From Saccharothrix sp. NRRL B-16314 (GTDB taxonomy: Bacteria > Actinomycetota > Actinomycetes > Mycobacteriales > Pseudonocardiaceae): 64,000 nt of DNA. Below the pieces are notes generated by a model, which saw only the letters and a program-made list of their open reading frames with translations, was not told the origin of the DNA and made no database searches. This document shows, piece by piece, positions 24,121 to 32,918 of this stretch (positions are counted from its first letter, which is position 1; each line of letters opens with the position of its first letter). Location: positions 1 through 64,000 of the forward strand of contig NZ_JNXC01000024.1 in the NCBI RefSeq assembly GCF_000716595.1, read 5' to 3'. Made by a program: the position numbers and the translations under genes.

Positions 24121-25476
24121 ATGAACGCATCCAGCCTCCGCAGAGCGGCGGGGTTGCTGCTGGTAGGCAGCCTGAGCCTGACCGCCGTCGCGTGTTCGCA
24201 AGCCGCCGACACCGGCGCCGCCGGCGGCAAGGTCACGATCTCCGTCAACGGCCAGCCGCCGCAGACCCAGGCGTTCGACCGCAAGGTGTTCGACCAGGAC
24301 GTGGCGGAGTTCGAGGCCGCGAACCCGGACATCGACATCGAGCCGCACGAGGGGTTCATGGACCCCAAGACGTTCTCGGCGAAGCTCGCCGGCGGTCAGC
24401 TGGAAGACGTGTTCTACGCGTACTTCACCGACCCGGCGAACCTCATCGCCCGCAAGCAGGCCGCCGACATCACCGAGCACGTCAAGGACATGCCGCACTA
24501 CGACGCCATCCGGCCCGAGCTGCGCGACGTCTTCAGCAAGGACGGCAAGGTCTACGGCGTCCCCACCGCCAACTACTCGATGGGCCTGCTCTACAACCGC
24601 GCGCTGTTCACCCAGGCGGGCCTGGACCCCGACCAGCCGCCGAAGACGTGGGACGAGGTCCGCGAGGCCGCCAAGAAGATCACCGCGCTGGGCGGCAACA
24701 AGGTCGGCTTCGCCGAGTACAGCAAGAACAACCAGGGCGGCTGGCACTTCACCGCGTGGATGTACTCCGTCGGCGGGCAGATCGCCCGCCAGGACGGCGA
24801 CAAGTGGGTCGCGGACTTCAACGACGACAAGGGCCGTGCAGCCCTCCAGCACCTCAAGGACATGCGCTGGACCGACAACACGATGGGCGAGAAGCAGCTG
24901 CTCGTCATCGAGGACGTCCAGCAGATGATGGGCGCGGGCCAGCTCGGCATGTACCTCGCCGCGCCGGACAACGTGCCGACCCTGGTCAACCAGTTCAAGG
25001 GCGACTACGCGAACTACGGCCTGACCGGCATCCCGGACGGCGAGGGCACGCTCATCGGCGGCGAGGGCTACATGCTCAACCCGAAGGCCACGCCGGAGAA
25101 GATCAAGGCCGGGCTGAAGTGGATCCAGTGGAAGTACCTCAACCCGGACCGGTTCGAGAAGAACCTCCAGCGGTACAAGGACGAGGGCCAGCCGATCGGC
25201 CTGCCGGTGCCGCCGGTCGCCGACATCTGGACCGGTGACATCGCGGCCAGGCAGGCGGAGCTGAAGGAGAAGCTGGCGACCGTGCCGGTGGCGAACTTCA
25301 AGTCCTACGTGGACGCCACGCCGAAGGGCCGGATCGAGCCGCCGAACGCCCAGCAGGTGTACGCGATCCTGGACAACGTCATGCAGGCCGTGCTCACCGA
25401 CCGCGACGCCGACGTGGCCAAGCTGCTGGCGGACGCCGAAGCCAAGGTGAACCCCGTCCTGGCACAGGTCAAGTGA
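24121..25476 (+). CDS. Sugar ABC importer, substrate-binding lipoprotein (alpha-glucoside/maltose type)
   Basis: The 451-residue protein has a lipoprotein signal ending SLTAVACS and a type I extracellular solute-binding fold. Typical blocks are FDQDVAEFEAANPDIDIE, GKVYGVPTANYSMGLLYNR and YMLNPKATPEKIKAGLKW. It captures the sugar outside the membrane for the two following permeases. CGAGGAGGG lies upstream of the ATG. The stop overlaps the next start (TGATG), showing a tightly coupled operon. An alpha-glucoside substrate is inferred from the GH13 enzyme at the operon end. Confidence 0.92.
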   Translation: MNASSLRRAAGLLLVGSLSLTAVACSQAADTGAAGGKVTISVNGQPPQTQAFDRKVFDQDVAEFEAANPDIDIEPHEGFMDPKTFSAKLAGGQLEDVFYAYFTDPANLIARKQAADITEHVKDMPHYDAIRPELRDVFSKDGKVYGVPTANYSMGLLYNRALFTQAGLDPDQPPKTWDEVREAAKKITALGGNKVGFAEYSKNNQGGWHFTAWMYSVGGQIARQDGDKWVADFNDDKGRAALQHLKDMRWTDNTMGEKQLLVIEDVQQMMGAGQLGMYLAAPDNVPTLVNQFKGDYANYGLTGIPDGEGTLIGGEGYMLNPKATPEKIKAGLKWIQWKYLNPDRFEKNLQRYKDEGQPIGLPVPPVADIWTGDIAARQAELKEKLATVPVANFKSYVDATPKGRIEPPNAQQVYAILDNVMQAVLTDRDADVAKLLADAEAKVNPVLAQVK

Positions 25477-26345
25477 TGCGCCGCCGCGTCGCGGAGAACC
25501 TGGCCGCGTACGGGTTCCTGTCCGCCGCGCTGATCTGCTTCGCGGTGTTCTCCTGGTACCCCATCGCGCGCGGGGCCGTGCTGGGGTTCCAGCAGGTCGA
25601 CTTCGTCTCCGACCCCGCGTGGGTCGGCTGGGAGAACTTCGAACGCCTCTTCGCCGACCCCCTGTTCGCCACGGCGTGGCGCAACACCCTCCTGTTCACC
25701 GCGTTGGCGCTGGTCTTCGGCTTCGTGGTGCCGTTCCTGCTCGCGGTCGTGCTGAACGAGCTCAAGCACTTCAAGGCGTACTTCCGGCTGGTCGTGTACC
25801 TGCCGGTGATGCTGCCGCCGGTCGTGGCCGCGCTGATCTGGAAGTGGATGTACGACCCCGGTCCGGGCCTGCTCAACTCCGCGTTGCGCGGGCTCGGGCT
25901 GGACGGGGCGGCGTGGCTGGACAGCGCCGACACGTCGATGCTGTCGCTGGTGATCGTGGCGACCTGGGCGAACCTCGGCACGGCCACGCTGATCTACCTG
26001 GCCGCGTTGCAGGGCATCCCCGGTGACCTGTACGAAGCGGCCGAGCTGGACGGCGCGGGCGTGCTGCGCCGGCTGTGGCACGTCACCGTGCCGCAGACCC
26101 GGTTCGTGCTGCTCGTCCTGCTGCTGTTGCAGATCGTGGCCACGATGCAGGTGTTCACCGAGCCGTACGTGATGACAGGCGGCGGGCCGGAGGACTCCAC
26201 CGTCACCGTCCTCCTGCTGCTGTACCGGTACGCCTTCTACTACAACGACTTCGGCACGGCCAGTGCCCTGAGCCTGTTGCTGCTGCTGGTGCTCGGCGCG
26301 TTCACCGCGCTGTACCTGCGGGTGACGCGGAAGGCGGACGCGTGA
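25476..26345 (+). CDS. Sugar ABC importer permease (MalF/UgpA type)
   Basis: The 289-residue membrane protein has about six hydrophobic segments and the EAA loop, seen as LYEAAELDGAGVLRRLWHVTVP, which contacts the ATPase. It begins at the ATG overlapping the binding-protein stop and ends overlapping the next GTG start. It forms the membrane channel with the following permease. Confidence 0.92.
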   Translation: MRRRVAENLAAYGFLSAALICFAVFSWYPIARGAVLGFQQVDFVSDPAWVGWENFERLFADPLFATAWRNTLLFTALALVFGFVVPFLLAVVLNELKHFKAYFRLVVYLPVMLPPVVAALIWKWMYDPGPGLLNSALRGLGLDGAAWLDSADTSMLSLVIVATWANLGTATLIYLAALQGIPGDLYEAAELDGAGVLRRLWHVTVPQTRFVLLVLLLLQIVATMQVFTEPYVMTGGGPEDSTVTVLLLLYRYAFYYNDFGTASALSLLLLLVLGAFTALYLRVTRKADA

Positions 26346-27181
26346 GGACGCTGATCGCACCCGGGCGTCGACGTGCCGGGTACACCGCCACCCTGGTCGT
26401 CACCACGATCGTGCTCACCGCGGTCTTCGTGGTGCCGCTGCTCTGGGTGGTGGTCTCGGCGATGAAGACGGCCGTGGAGCTGGCCCGCGTGCCGCCGACG
26501 ATCGTGCCGGAGACGTGGACGCCGGGCACGTACGCCGAGGCGTGGGACCTGATGGACCTCGGCCGGTACTTCGTCAACACGATCGTCGTCGCGGTGGGCG
26601 TGTGGGCGGTGCAGCTCGCCGTGGACGTGCCCGCCGCGTACGCCCTGTCGCGCCTCAAACCCGTGCTGGGCAAGGGGATCCTCGGCATGATGCTGCTGAC
26701 CCTGATGATGCCCGCCGCGGTGCTGCTCGTGCCCACCTACCTGACCATCGCGGACCTCGGGCTGCTCAACAACCCGGTGGCGCTGTGGCTGCTGGGCGCG
26801 GCGAACGCGTTCACGGTGTTCCTGCTGAAGCGGTTCTTCGACCAGCTGCCGGTGGAGGTGCTGGAGGCGGCCCGGATCGACGGCGCCGGTCAGCTCACCA
26901 TGCTGTGGCGGATCGTGCTGCCGCTGTCCAGACCGATCCTGGCGGTCGTGTCCATCTTCGCGGTGGTGGCCGCGTGGAAGGACTTCATCTGGCCGCTGCT
27001 CGTGTTCTCCGACCCGGCGCGGCAGACGCTCAGCGTGGCGTTGCAGCGCTTCGCCCCCGACACACCGGTCAACCTGCTGCTGGCCGGCCTCGTGCTGTCC
27101 AGCGTGCCCATGATCGGCCTGTTCCTGGTGTTCCAGCGGCACGTGCTGGCGGGTCTCACCGCCGGCAGCGTGAAGGGCTGA
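26342..27181 (+). CDS. Sugar ABC importer permease (MalG/UgpE type)
   Basis: The 279-residue membrane protein has an N-terminal anchor, the early PPLLWVV-like segment of MalG-type permeases, and the EAA loop VEVLEAARIDGAGQLTMLW. It starts at a GTG that overlaps the stop of the first permease by four bases. No ATPase gene follows, so a shared ATPase of the MsiK type, encoded elsewhere, is expected to power the transporter. Confidence 0.92.
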   Translation: MRTLIAPGRRRAGYTATLVVTTIVLTAVFVVPLLWVVVSAMKTAVELARVPPTIVPETWTPGTYAEAWDLMDLGRYFVNTIVVAVGVWAVQLAVDVPAAYALSRLKPVLGKGILGMMLLTLMMPAAVLLVPTYLTIADLGLLNNPVALWLLGAANAFTVFLLKRFFDQLPVEVLEAARIDGAGQLTMLWRIVLPLSRPILAVVSIFAVVAAWKDFIWPLLVFSDPARQTLSVALQRFAPDTPVNLLLAGLVLSSVPMIGLFLVFQRHVLAGLTAGSVKG

Positions 27182-27206
27182 ACACCTCACCGAGGGAGGA
27201 TTCCAC

Positions 27207-28721
27207 ATGAACTGGTGGCGCGGTGCGGCCATCTACCAGGTGTACCCGCGCAGTTTCGCCGACGGCAACGGAGACGGTGTCGGTGACCTGGCGGGACTGC
27301 GGCGGAGGCTGCCCTACCTCGCCGAGTTGGGTGTGGACGCGATCTGGCTCAGCCCCTGGTACCCGTCGCCGTTGGCGGACGGCGGCTACGACGTCGCCGA
27401 CTACCGCGACATCGAGCCGGTGTTCGGCACGCTCGTGGAGGCGGAGAAGCTGATCGGCGAGGCGCACGCGGTCGGCCTGCGGGTGATCATCGACATCGTG
27501 CCCAACCACTGCTCGGACCAGCACCCGTGGTTCCAGGCGGCGTTGCGGGGCGAGGGCCGTGACCGGTTCTGGTTCCACGAGGGCGACTCGCCGCCGAACG
27601 ACTGGCAGTCGCGGTTCGGCGGCCCGGCGTGGAGCCAGGCCCCGGACGGCTCGTGGTACCTGCACCTCTACAGCCCGGAGCAGCCCGACCTGAACTGGAC
27701 CAACCCGGAGGTGCGGGCCGAGTTCGAGTCGATCCTGCGCTTCTGGCTGGACCGGGGCGTGGACGGGTTCCGCATCGACGTGGCCGACGGGCTGGTCAAG
27801 GACTTCACCAAACCGGACGCCGACCTGCCGTACTCCGACCAGGACGGCGTGCACGACATCTACCGGTCGTGGCGGGAGGTGCTGGACGAGTACGCGGACG
27901 AGCGGGTGTTCGTCGGCGAGATGTGGCTGCCGGACCCGGAGCGGTTCGCCCGCTACCTGCGCGCGGACGAGCTGCACTCGGCGTTCAACTTCGACTTCCT
28001 CTGCTGCCCTTGGGAATCCGGTGAGCTGCGGCGGGTCATCGACGGCACGTTGGCCGCGCACGCGCCGGTCGGCGCGCCGCCCACGTGGGTGCTGTCCAAC
28101 CACGACGTGACGCGGCACGTGTCGCGGATGGGGCGTGCGGACACGTCGTTCGACTTCGGCCGGCGGCAGCACCTGACGCCGACGGACCTGGAGCTGGGCG
28201 CGAAACGCGCGCGTGCCGCGATCATGCTGACCACCGCGCTGCCCGGCTGCGTCTACGTCTATCAGGGCGAGGAGCTGGGGCTGGAGGAGGTGGACGACCT
28301 GCCCGACGAGCTGCGGGAGGACCCGGTGTGGGTGCGGTCCGGGCACACCGACCGGGGGCGTGACGGGTGCCGGGTGCCGATCCCGTGGGGTGAGGGCGGG
28401 CCGTCGTGGCTGCCGCAGCCCGAGCACTGGGAGTCCCTGTCGGTGGCCGCGCAGACCGGCGACCCGGGCTCGATGCTGGCGCACTACCGGACCGTGCTCG
28501 CGCACCGGCGTTCTGAGGCGGCGCTGGGTGACGGGCCGATGGAGTGGCTGGACCTCGGGCCGGGCGTGGTCGCGTTCACCCGCGGCGCGGACTTCGCGTG
28601 CGTGCTGAACCTGTCCGACTCGCCCGTCGCGCTGCCCGCGCACGACGAAGTGCTGCTGACCAGCGGCCCGCTCGTGGACGGGGCCGTGCCGACCGACACC
28701 GCCGCCTGGATCAGGCTCTAG
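27207..28721 (+). CDS. GH13 alpha-glucosidase (oligo-1,6-glucosidase/AglA type)
   Basis: The 504-residue protein opens with WWRGAAIYQVYPRSFADGNG and has all GH13 active-site blocks. The nucleophile is Asp191 (GFRIDVAD), the acid/base is Glu238 (VGEMW), and the third carboxylate is Asp300 (LSNHD). There is no signal peptide, so it acts in the cytoplasm on sugars brought in by the preceding importer, releasing glucose from short alpha-glucosides. GGGAGGA lies upstream of the ATG. Its 3' end overlaps the convergent marR gene by 11 bases. Confidence 0.92.
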   Translation: MNWWRGAAIYQVYPRSFADGNGDGVGDLAGLRRRLPYLAELGVDAIWLSPWYPSPLADGGYDVADYRDIEPVFGTLVEAEKLIGEAHAVGLRVIIDIVPNHCSDQHPWFQAALRGEGRDRFWFHEGDSPPNDWQSRFGGPAWSQAPDGSWYLHLYSPEQPDLNWTNPEVRAEFESILRFWLDRGVDGFRIDVADGLVKDFTKPDADLPYSDQDGVHDIYRSWREVLDEYADERVFVGEMWLPDPERFARYLRADELHSAFNFDFLCCPWESGELRRVIDGTLAAHAPVGAPPTWVLSNHDVTRHVSRMGRADTSFDFGRRQHLTPTDLELGAKRARAAIMLTTALPGCVYVYQGEELGLEEVDDLPDELREDPVWVRSGHTDRGRDGCRVPIPWGEGGPSWLPQPEHWESLSVAAQTGDPGSMLAHYRTVLAHRRSEAALGDGPMEWLDLGPGVVAFTRGADFACVLNLSDSPVALPAHDEVLLTSGPLVDGAVPTDTAAWIRL

Positions 28722-29214
28722 GGCCGTCCGGGCACGCCCGGTGCGCCCGGCTCGCCAGGTTCGACTCCAGCAGGCCGAGCACCCTCAGGGTCTCGGCCTG
28801 CTGGTCGTCGTCCAGGTCGCCGACCGTGGCCTCCTCCAGCTCGCGCCACATGCGTTCGACCTGGTGGCGCAGGGCCTGGCTGGCGGCGGTCGGCTCGATG
28901 AGCGCGGCACGCCCGTCCGTCGGGTCGGGCGTGCGGCGCACGAACCCCGCGCGTTCCAGGCGCTGCACCGTGCGGGTCATGGTGGGGGAGTCCGCGCCGA
29001 GCGCGCCGCAGAGGTCGGACTGCCGCCGCGGGCCGCTCTCCCAGAGCTGCATCATCACGAGTTCCTGGCCCGGGTGCAGCCCTGCCTGCCTGAGCAGCTG
29101 AGCGGCGAGCAGGCGGTGCAGACGGGCGATGCGGACGATGACATGGCTGATCGGACTGTCCTCCGCGCCCTGAGGAGCGGCTTCTGACGTGGGGTTTTGT
29201 CCGTTCGGTGCCAT
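28711..29214 (-). CDS. MarR-family regulator
   Basis: The 167-residue protein has a winged helix: HPGQELVMMQLWESG, then RQSDLCGALGADSPTMTRTV as recognition helices, and RRTPDPTDGRAALI as the wing. Dimerisation helices lie at both ends. It is divergent from an old yellow enzyme gene across 107 bp, so it probably represses that gene until an electrophile or phenolic ligand appears. Its coding end overlaps the GH13 gene. Confidence 0.9.
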   Translation of the reverse strand: MAPNGQNPTSEAAPQGAEDSPISHVIVRIARLHRLLAAQLLRQAGLHPGQELVMMQLWESGPRRQSDLCGALGADSPTMTRTVQRLERAGFVRRTPDPTDGRAALIEPTAASQALRHQVERMWRELEEATVGDLDDDQQAETLRVLGLLESNLASRAHRACPDGPRA

Positions 29215-29284
29215 GGCACGAGTCTAGCCGTCCGCAATGGTGAGCGTCGTCACAGAGCTGGTCGGAATGGATTTCGGGTTGATC

Positions 29285-29306
29285 GCTGTTCGGACAGGTA
29301 AACAGC
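29285..29306. promoter_or_regulatory. Inverted repeat before the old yellow enzyme gene
   Basis: GCTGTT (29285-29290) and AACAGC (29301-29306) form an inverted repeat with a 10-base spacer, just upstream of the GGAGGA ribosome binding site. This is a plausible MarR operator, though the arms are short. Confidence 0.35.
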
Positions 29307-29321
29307 ACCCTGGAGGAAGCC

Positions 29322-30383
29322 GTGAGCACCGCGTTCGAGCCGTTCGACCTGGCCGGCACCAAGTTGGCCAACCGGATCGTGATGGCGCCGATGACCCGCA
29401 GCCGTGCGTACGACACGGTGCCGACGCCCGTCATGGCCGAGTACTACGCCCAGCGCGCCACCGCCGGGCTGATCATCACCGAGGGCATCCAGCCGTCCGT
29501 CGTCGGCCAGGGGTACACGCACACGCCGGGGCTGCACAGCGCGGAGCAGATCGAGGGCTGGCGCGGCGTCACGGACGCGGTGCACGCGGCGGGCGGGCGG
29601 ATCTTCGCGCAGATCATGCACGCCGGCCGGATCGGCCACCCGAGCCTGCTGCCCGACGGCCTGCACCCGGTGAGCCCGTCCACGGTGCGCGCGGACGGAC
29701 AGCTGTTCACGGGCACCGAGATGCTCGACTACCTGCCGCCGGTGGAGCTGTCCCCGGCGGACATCGAGGCGACCATCGCGGACTTCGCCACGGCCGCCCG
29801 CAACGCGATCGAGGCCGGGTTCGACGGCGTCGAGCTGCACGGCGCCAACGGCTACCTGCTGCACCAGTTCCTCGCGGACAACACGAACCTGCGTGACGAC
29901 GAGTGGGGCGGCTCGATCGAGAACCGCATCCGGTTCGTGGTCGAGGTGGTCCGCGCGGTGGCCGAGGCGATCGGCGCGAGCCGCGTCGGCCTCCGGATCT
30001 CGCCCGGGAACCCGTACAACGACATCGCCGAGGTGACCCACCGCGAGCTGTACCCGGCCCTGGTCGACGCCATCGACCCGATCGGCCTCGCCTACCTGCA
30101 CATCGCCGAGCAGGACGAGCGCGCGTTGACGGTGGAGCTGCGCAAGCGGTTCTCCGGCACCCTGATCCTCAACCCGTACACGCCCGAGGGCGTCACCGGC
30201 CCGGGAGAGCTGAGCCTGCTGGACGACGGCATCGCCGACGCCCTCGCCTTCGGCGTGCTGTTCCTGGCCAACCCGGACCTGCCCGCCCGCCTGGCCAAGG
30301 GCGGCCCGTTCAACGAGCTGGACCAGACCAGCTTCTTCGGCGGCACCGAGAAGGGCTACACCGACTACCCCGCCCTCGCGTGA
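29322..30383 (+). CDS. Old yellow enzyme family alkene reductase
   Basis: The 353-residue protein is an FMN TIM-barrel: LANRIVMAPMTRSRA at the start, the QIMHAGRIGHP block, the active-site pair in GVELHGANGYLLHQFL, and GGSIENRIRF later. These are hallmark sequences of NADPH-dependent ene-reductases (NemA/YqjM relatives) that reduce activated C=C bonds or nitro groups. It starts with GTG after GGAGGAA. Divergence from a MarR gene suggests induction by electrophiles. Confidence 0.93.
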   Translation: MSTAFEPFDLAGTKLANRIVMAPMTRSRAYDTVPTPVMAEYYAQRATAGLIITEGIQPSVVGQGYTHTPGLHSAEQIEGWRGVTDAVHAAGGRIFAQIMHAGRIGHPSLLPDGLHPVSPSTVRADGQLFTGTEMLDYLPPVELSPADIEATIADFATAARNAIEAGFDGVELHGANGYLLHQFLADNTNLRDDEWGGSIENRIRFVVEVVRAVAEAIGASRVGLRISPGNPYNDIAEVTHRELYPALVDAIDPIGLAYLHIAEQDERALTVELRKRFSGTLILNPYTPEGVTGPGELSLLDDGIADALAFGVLFLANPDLPARLAKGGPFNELDQTSFFGGTEKGYTDYPALA

Positions 30384-30406
30384 CGTCACCTGACCTGACC
30401 TGACCT

Positions 30407-30468
30407 GAGCGTTGAACTCAGGTGTTCCGAACGTAGGACACGCGTGTTCCGAACGTAGGACTCACGCG
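30407..30468. repeat. Dispersed repeat, copy A
   Basis: This stretch has a GAGCGTTGAAYTCA block followed by two tandem copies of GTTCCGAACGTAGGAC, at 30424-30439 and 30446-30461. The same blocks in the same order form the left arm of the inverted repeat at 61934-62031. From 30446 to 30468 it is identical to the reverse complement of 61992-62014. It lies in the 334-bp gap after the old yellow enzyme gene. The rest of that gap holds a terminator hairpin, an operator-like inverted repeat and the deoR promoter region. Confidence 0.85.
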
Positions 30469-30479
30469 GGGTGTGTGTG

Positions 30480-30511
30480 CAGGCCCCCGGGTTCGTGGAC
30501 CCGGGGGCCTG
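30480..30511 (+). terminator. Strong hairpin after the old yellow enzyme gene
   Basis: A 13-bp perfect stem (30480-30492 with 30499-30511) around a 6-base loop is followed by a T-containing stretch. It lies 96 bases past the old yellow enzyme stop and directly after the dispersed repeat. Confidence 0.75.
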
Positions 30512-30629
30512 CTTGCGTTGCGTTGGGGTGGGAACGGGCACGGATTCGGGCAGATTCGGGCACAAAATCACCCGATTGTGTGTGTTCGGTCAGGCGAAAC
30601 GGGCGCAACTCGGGCATCGTTCACCCTGT

Positions 30630-30645
30630 TGTGGCGCTGGCCACA
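30630..30645. promoter_or_regulatory. Inverted repeat upstream of deoR
   Basis: TGTGGC (30630-30635) and GCCACA (30640-30645) form a perfect inverted repeat with a 4-base spacer, about 72 bases ahead of the deoR start. It may be an autoregulatory operator. Confidence 0.35.
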
Positions 30646-30717
30646 CTATTTCTGCGGTGTTAAACCTTATGCGCGGCCCGAACGGGCAGTGAAGGTCCGA
30701 GTGGGCAGGGAGACGAC

Positions 30718-31479
30718 GTGCGAGCGGACGAGCGCAAGCGCCGCATCCTCGCCCGGGCTCGGGCGGACGGCCGGGTCGACGTGGCCGAGATCGCGGCCGA
30801 ACTGGAGGTCGCGCAGGAGACCGTGCGGCGCGACCTGCGACTGCTGGACGACCACGGCCTGATCCGCCGCACGCACGGCGGCGCGTTCCCGGTGGAGAGC
30901 GCCGGCTACGAAACGGGCCTCAAGTTCCGGTCCGCGTCGATGGTGCCGGAGAAGCGGCGGATCGCCCGGGCCGCCGCCGACCGGCTCGGTGACGCGGAGA
31001 CGGTGTTCATCGACGAGGGCTACACGCCGCAGCTCGTCGCGGAGTCCCTGCCCACCGGCCGGCCGCTGACCGTGATCACCGCGTCGCTGCCGACCGCCGC
31101 CGTGCTGTCCGAGGTCCCGTCCACGGCGGTGCTGCTGCTCGGCGGACGGGTGCGCGGTCACACGCTGGCGACCGTGGACCACTGGGCCACCCGCATGCTG
31201 TCGGAGATGGTGATCGACCTCGCCTACATCGGGGCGAACGGCATCTCCCGCGAGCACGGCCTCACCACACCGGACCCGGCGGTGGGCGCGGTGAAGGCCC
31301 AGGCCATGACGTCGTCCCGCAGGCGGATCTTCGTCGGCGTGCACACGAAGTTCGGCGTCGCGAGCTTCCACCGGTTCGGTGGCGTCTCCGACCTGGAGGC
31401 GGTCGTCACGGATTCCGTGCTGCCCGCGGGCGAAGCGCACCGCTACGCCCTGCTCGGACCGAAGGTCGTCCGGGCCTGA
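30718..31479 (+). CDS. DeoR-family repressor of the polyol operon
   Basis: The 253-residue protein has the DeoR helix-turn-helix (VDVAEIAAELEVAQETVRRD, then LLDDHGLIRRTHGGA) and the sugar-phosphate sensor domain (KRRIARAAADRLGDAETVFIDEG, later YIGANGISREHGLTTPDP). It starts with GTG after AGGGAG. It heads an operon-like row with a sugar or polyol importer and a zinc dehydrogenase, and so likely responds to a phosphorylated product of that pathway. Confidence 0.92.
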   Translation: MRADERKRRILARARADGRVDVAEIAAELEVAQETVRRDLRLLDDHGLIRRTHGGAFPVESAGYETGLKFRSASMVPEKRRIARAAADRLGDAETVFIDEGYTPQLVAESLPTGRPLTVITASLPTAAVLSEVPSTAVLLLGGRVRGHTLATVDHWATRMLSEMVIDLAYIGANGISREHGLTTPDPAVGAVKAQAMTSSRRRIFVGVHTKFGVASFHRFGGVSDLEAVVTDSVLPAGEAHRYALLGPKVVRA

Positions 31480-31546
31480 TCCAACCAACGCAGAGGCCCC
31501 GGAGTACCAGGGGTCTGCTTCCCGCTCGCCCAAGGAAGGCAAGACG

Positions 31547-32887
31547 ATGAAGTCATTGCGGTATGGCGGCCTGTTGGCCGCGGTGCTCCTGGCCACGACC
31601 GCGTGCGCCGGAGCGGGCGGCGGGGGCGGCGCCGACAACTCGATCAACGTCCTCATGGTGAACAACCCGCAGATGCAGGACCTGCAGAAGCTCACCGCGG
31701 ACAACTTCACCAAGGACACCGGCATCACGGTCAACTTCACCGTGCTGCCCGAGAACGACGTCCGCGACAAGATCAGCCAGGACTTCTCCAGCCAGGCCGG
31801 CCAGTACGACGTCGCCACGATCAGCAACTACGAGACGCCGATCTACGCCAAGAACGGCTGGCTCACCCCGCTGGACGACCACGTCGCCAAGGACACGGGC
31901 TTCGACCAGGACGACATCCTCGAACCGATCCGCCAGTCGCTGACCGCCGCCGACGGCAAGGTGTACGCCCAGCCGTTCTACGGCGAGTCGTCGTTCCTCA
32001 TGTACCGCAAGGACGTGCTGGACGCCAAGGGCCTCACCATGCCCGAGAAGCCGACGTGGCAGCAGGTCGCCGACATCGCGGCCCAGGTCGACGGCGCGCA
32101 GCCCGGCATGAAGGGCATCTGCCTGCGCGGCCAGCCCGGCTGGGGCCAGCTGATGGCGCCGCTGACGACCGTCGTCAACACGTTCGGTGGCACGTGGTTC
32201 ACCAAGGACTGGCAGGCGCGGCTCGACGCGCCGGAGTTCAAGGAGGCCACCAAGTTCTACGTGGACCTGGTCCGCGCGCACGGCGAGGCCGGCGCGCCGC
32301 AGGCCGGGTTCGCCGAGTGCCTGAACAACATGACCCAGGGCAAGGTCGCGATGTGGTACGACGCCACGGTCGCCGCCGGTCTGCTGGAGGCCGAGGACTC
32401 GCCGGTCAAGGGCAAGCTCGGCTTCGCCCAGGCGCCGGTCGTGAAGACGGAGAGCTCGGCGTGGCTGTACACGTGGGCGTTCGGCATCCAGAAGGCCAGC
32501 AAGAAGACCGACAACGCGTGGAAGTTCGTGTCCTGGGCGTCCGGCAAGGGGTACGAGGAGCTGGTCGGCAAGACGCTGGGCTGGTCGAAGCTGCCGGACG
32601 GCAAGCGCTCGTCGACCTACCAGCGGCCCGAGTACCTCGCCGCGGGCGGGTCGTTCGCCAAGCAGGCGGAGGCGGCCATCGCGGGCGCCAAGCCGACCGA
32701 CCCCGGCGTGCAGGAACGGCCCGCGAGCGGCATCCAGTTCGTCGGCATCCCCGAGTTCACCGACCTCGGCACGCAGGTGTCGCAGAAGATCAGCGCCGCC
32801 ATCGCCGGGTCGTCCACGGTGGACGCCGCGTTGGCGGAGAGCCAGGCGCTGGCCGAGGTCGTCGCCAAGAAGTACCGGGGCAACTGA
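31547..32887 (+). CDS. Sugar/polyol ABC importer, substrate-binding lipoprotein (SmoE-like)
   Basis: The 446-residue protein has a lipoprotein signal ending LATTACAG and a solute-binding fold of the sorbitol/mannitol type: DVATISNYETPIYAKNGWL, YAQPFYGESSFLMYRKDVL, ICLRGQPGWGQ and FAECLNNMTQGKVAMWYDAT. The ATG at 31547 follows AAGGAAGG. The binding-protein pattern, the DeoR regulator and the dehydrogenase together suggest a sugar alcohol such as sorbitol, mannitol or xylitol as substrate. Confidence 0.9.
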   Translation: MKSLRYGGLLAAVLLATTACAGAGGGGGADNSINVLMVNNPQMQDLQKLTADNFTKDTGITVNFTVLPENDVRDKISQDFSSQAGQYDVATISNYETPIYAKNGWLTPLDDHVAKDTGFDQDDILEPIRQSLTAADGKVYAQPFYGESSFLMYRKDVLDAKGLTMPEKPTWQQVADIAAQVDGAQPGMKGICLRGQPGWGQLMAPLTTVVNTFGGTWFTKDWQARLDAPEFKEATKFYVDLVRAHGEAGAPQAGFAECLNNMTQGKVAMWYDATVAAGLLEAEDSPVKGKLGFAQAPVVKTESSAWLYTWAFGIQKASKKTDNAWKFVSWASGKGYEELVGKTLGWSKLPDGKRSSTYQRPEYLAAGGSFAKQAEAAIAGAKPTDPGVQERPASGIQFVGIPEFTDLGTQVSQKISAAIAGSSTVDAALAESQALAEVVAKKYRGN

Positions 32888-32918
32888 TGGGCAACCCGAC
32901 CCCCATCGGGAGGCCCCG

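Noticed and set aside
30471-30692. Small plus-strand frames in the gap before deoR
   Set aside because: They run through the terminator hairpin, lack ribosome binding sites, and give no family-like sequence.
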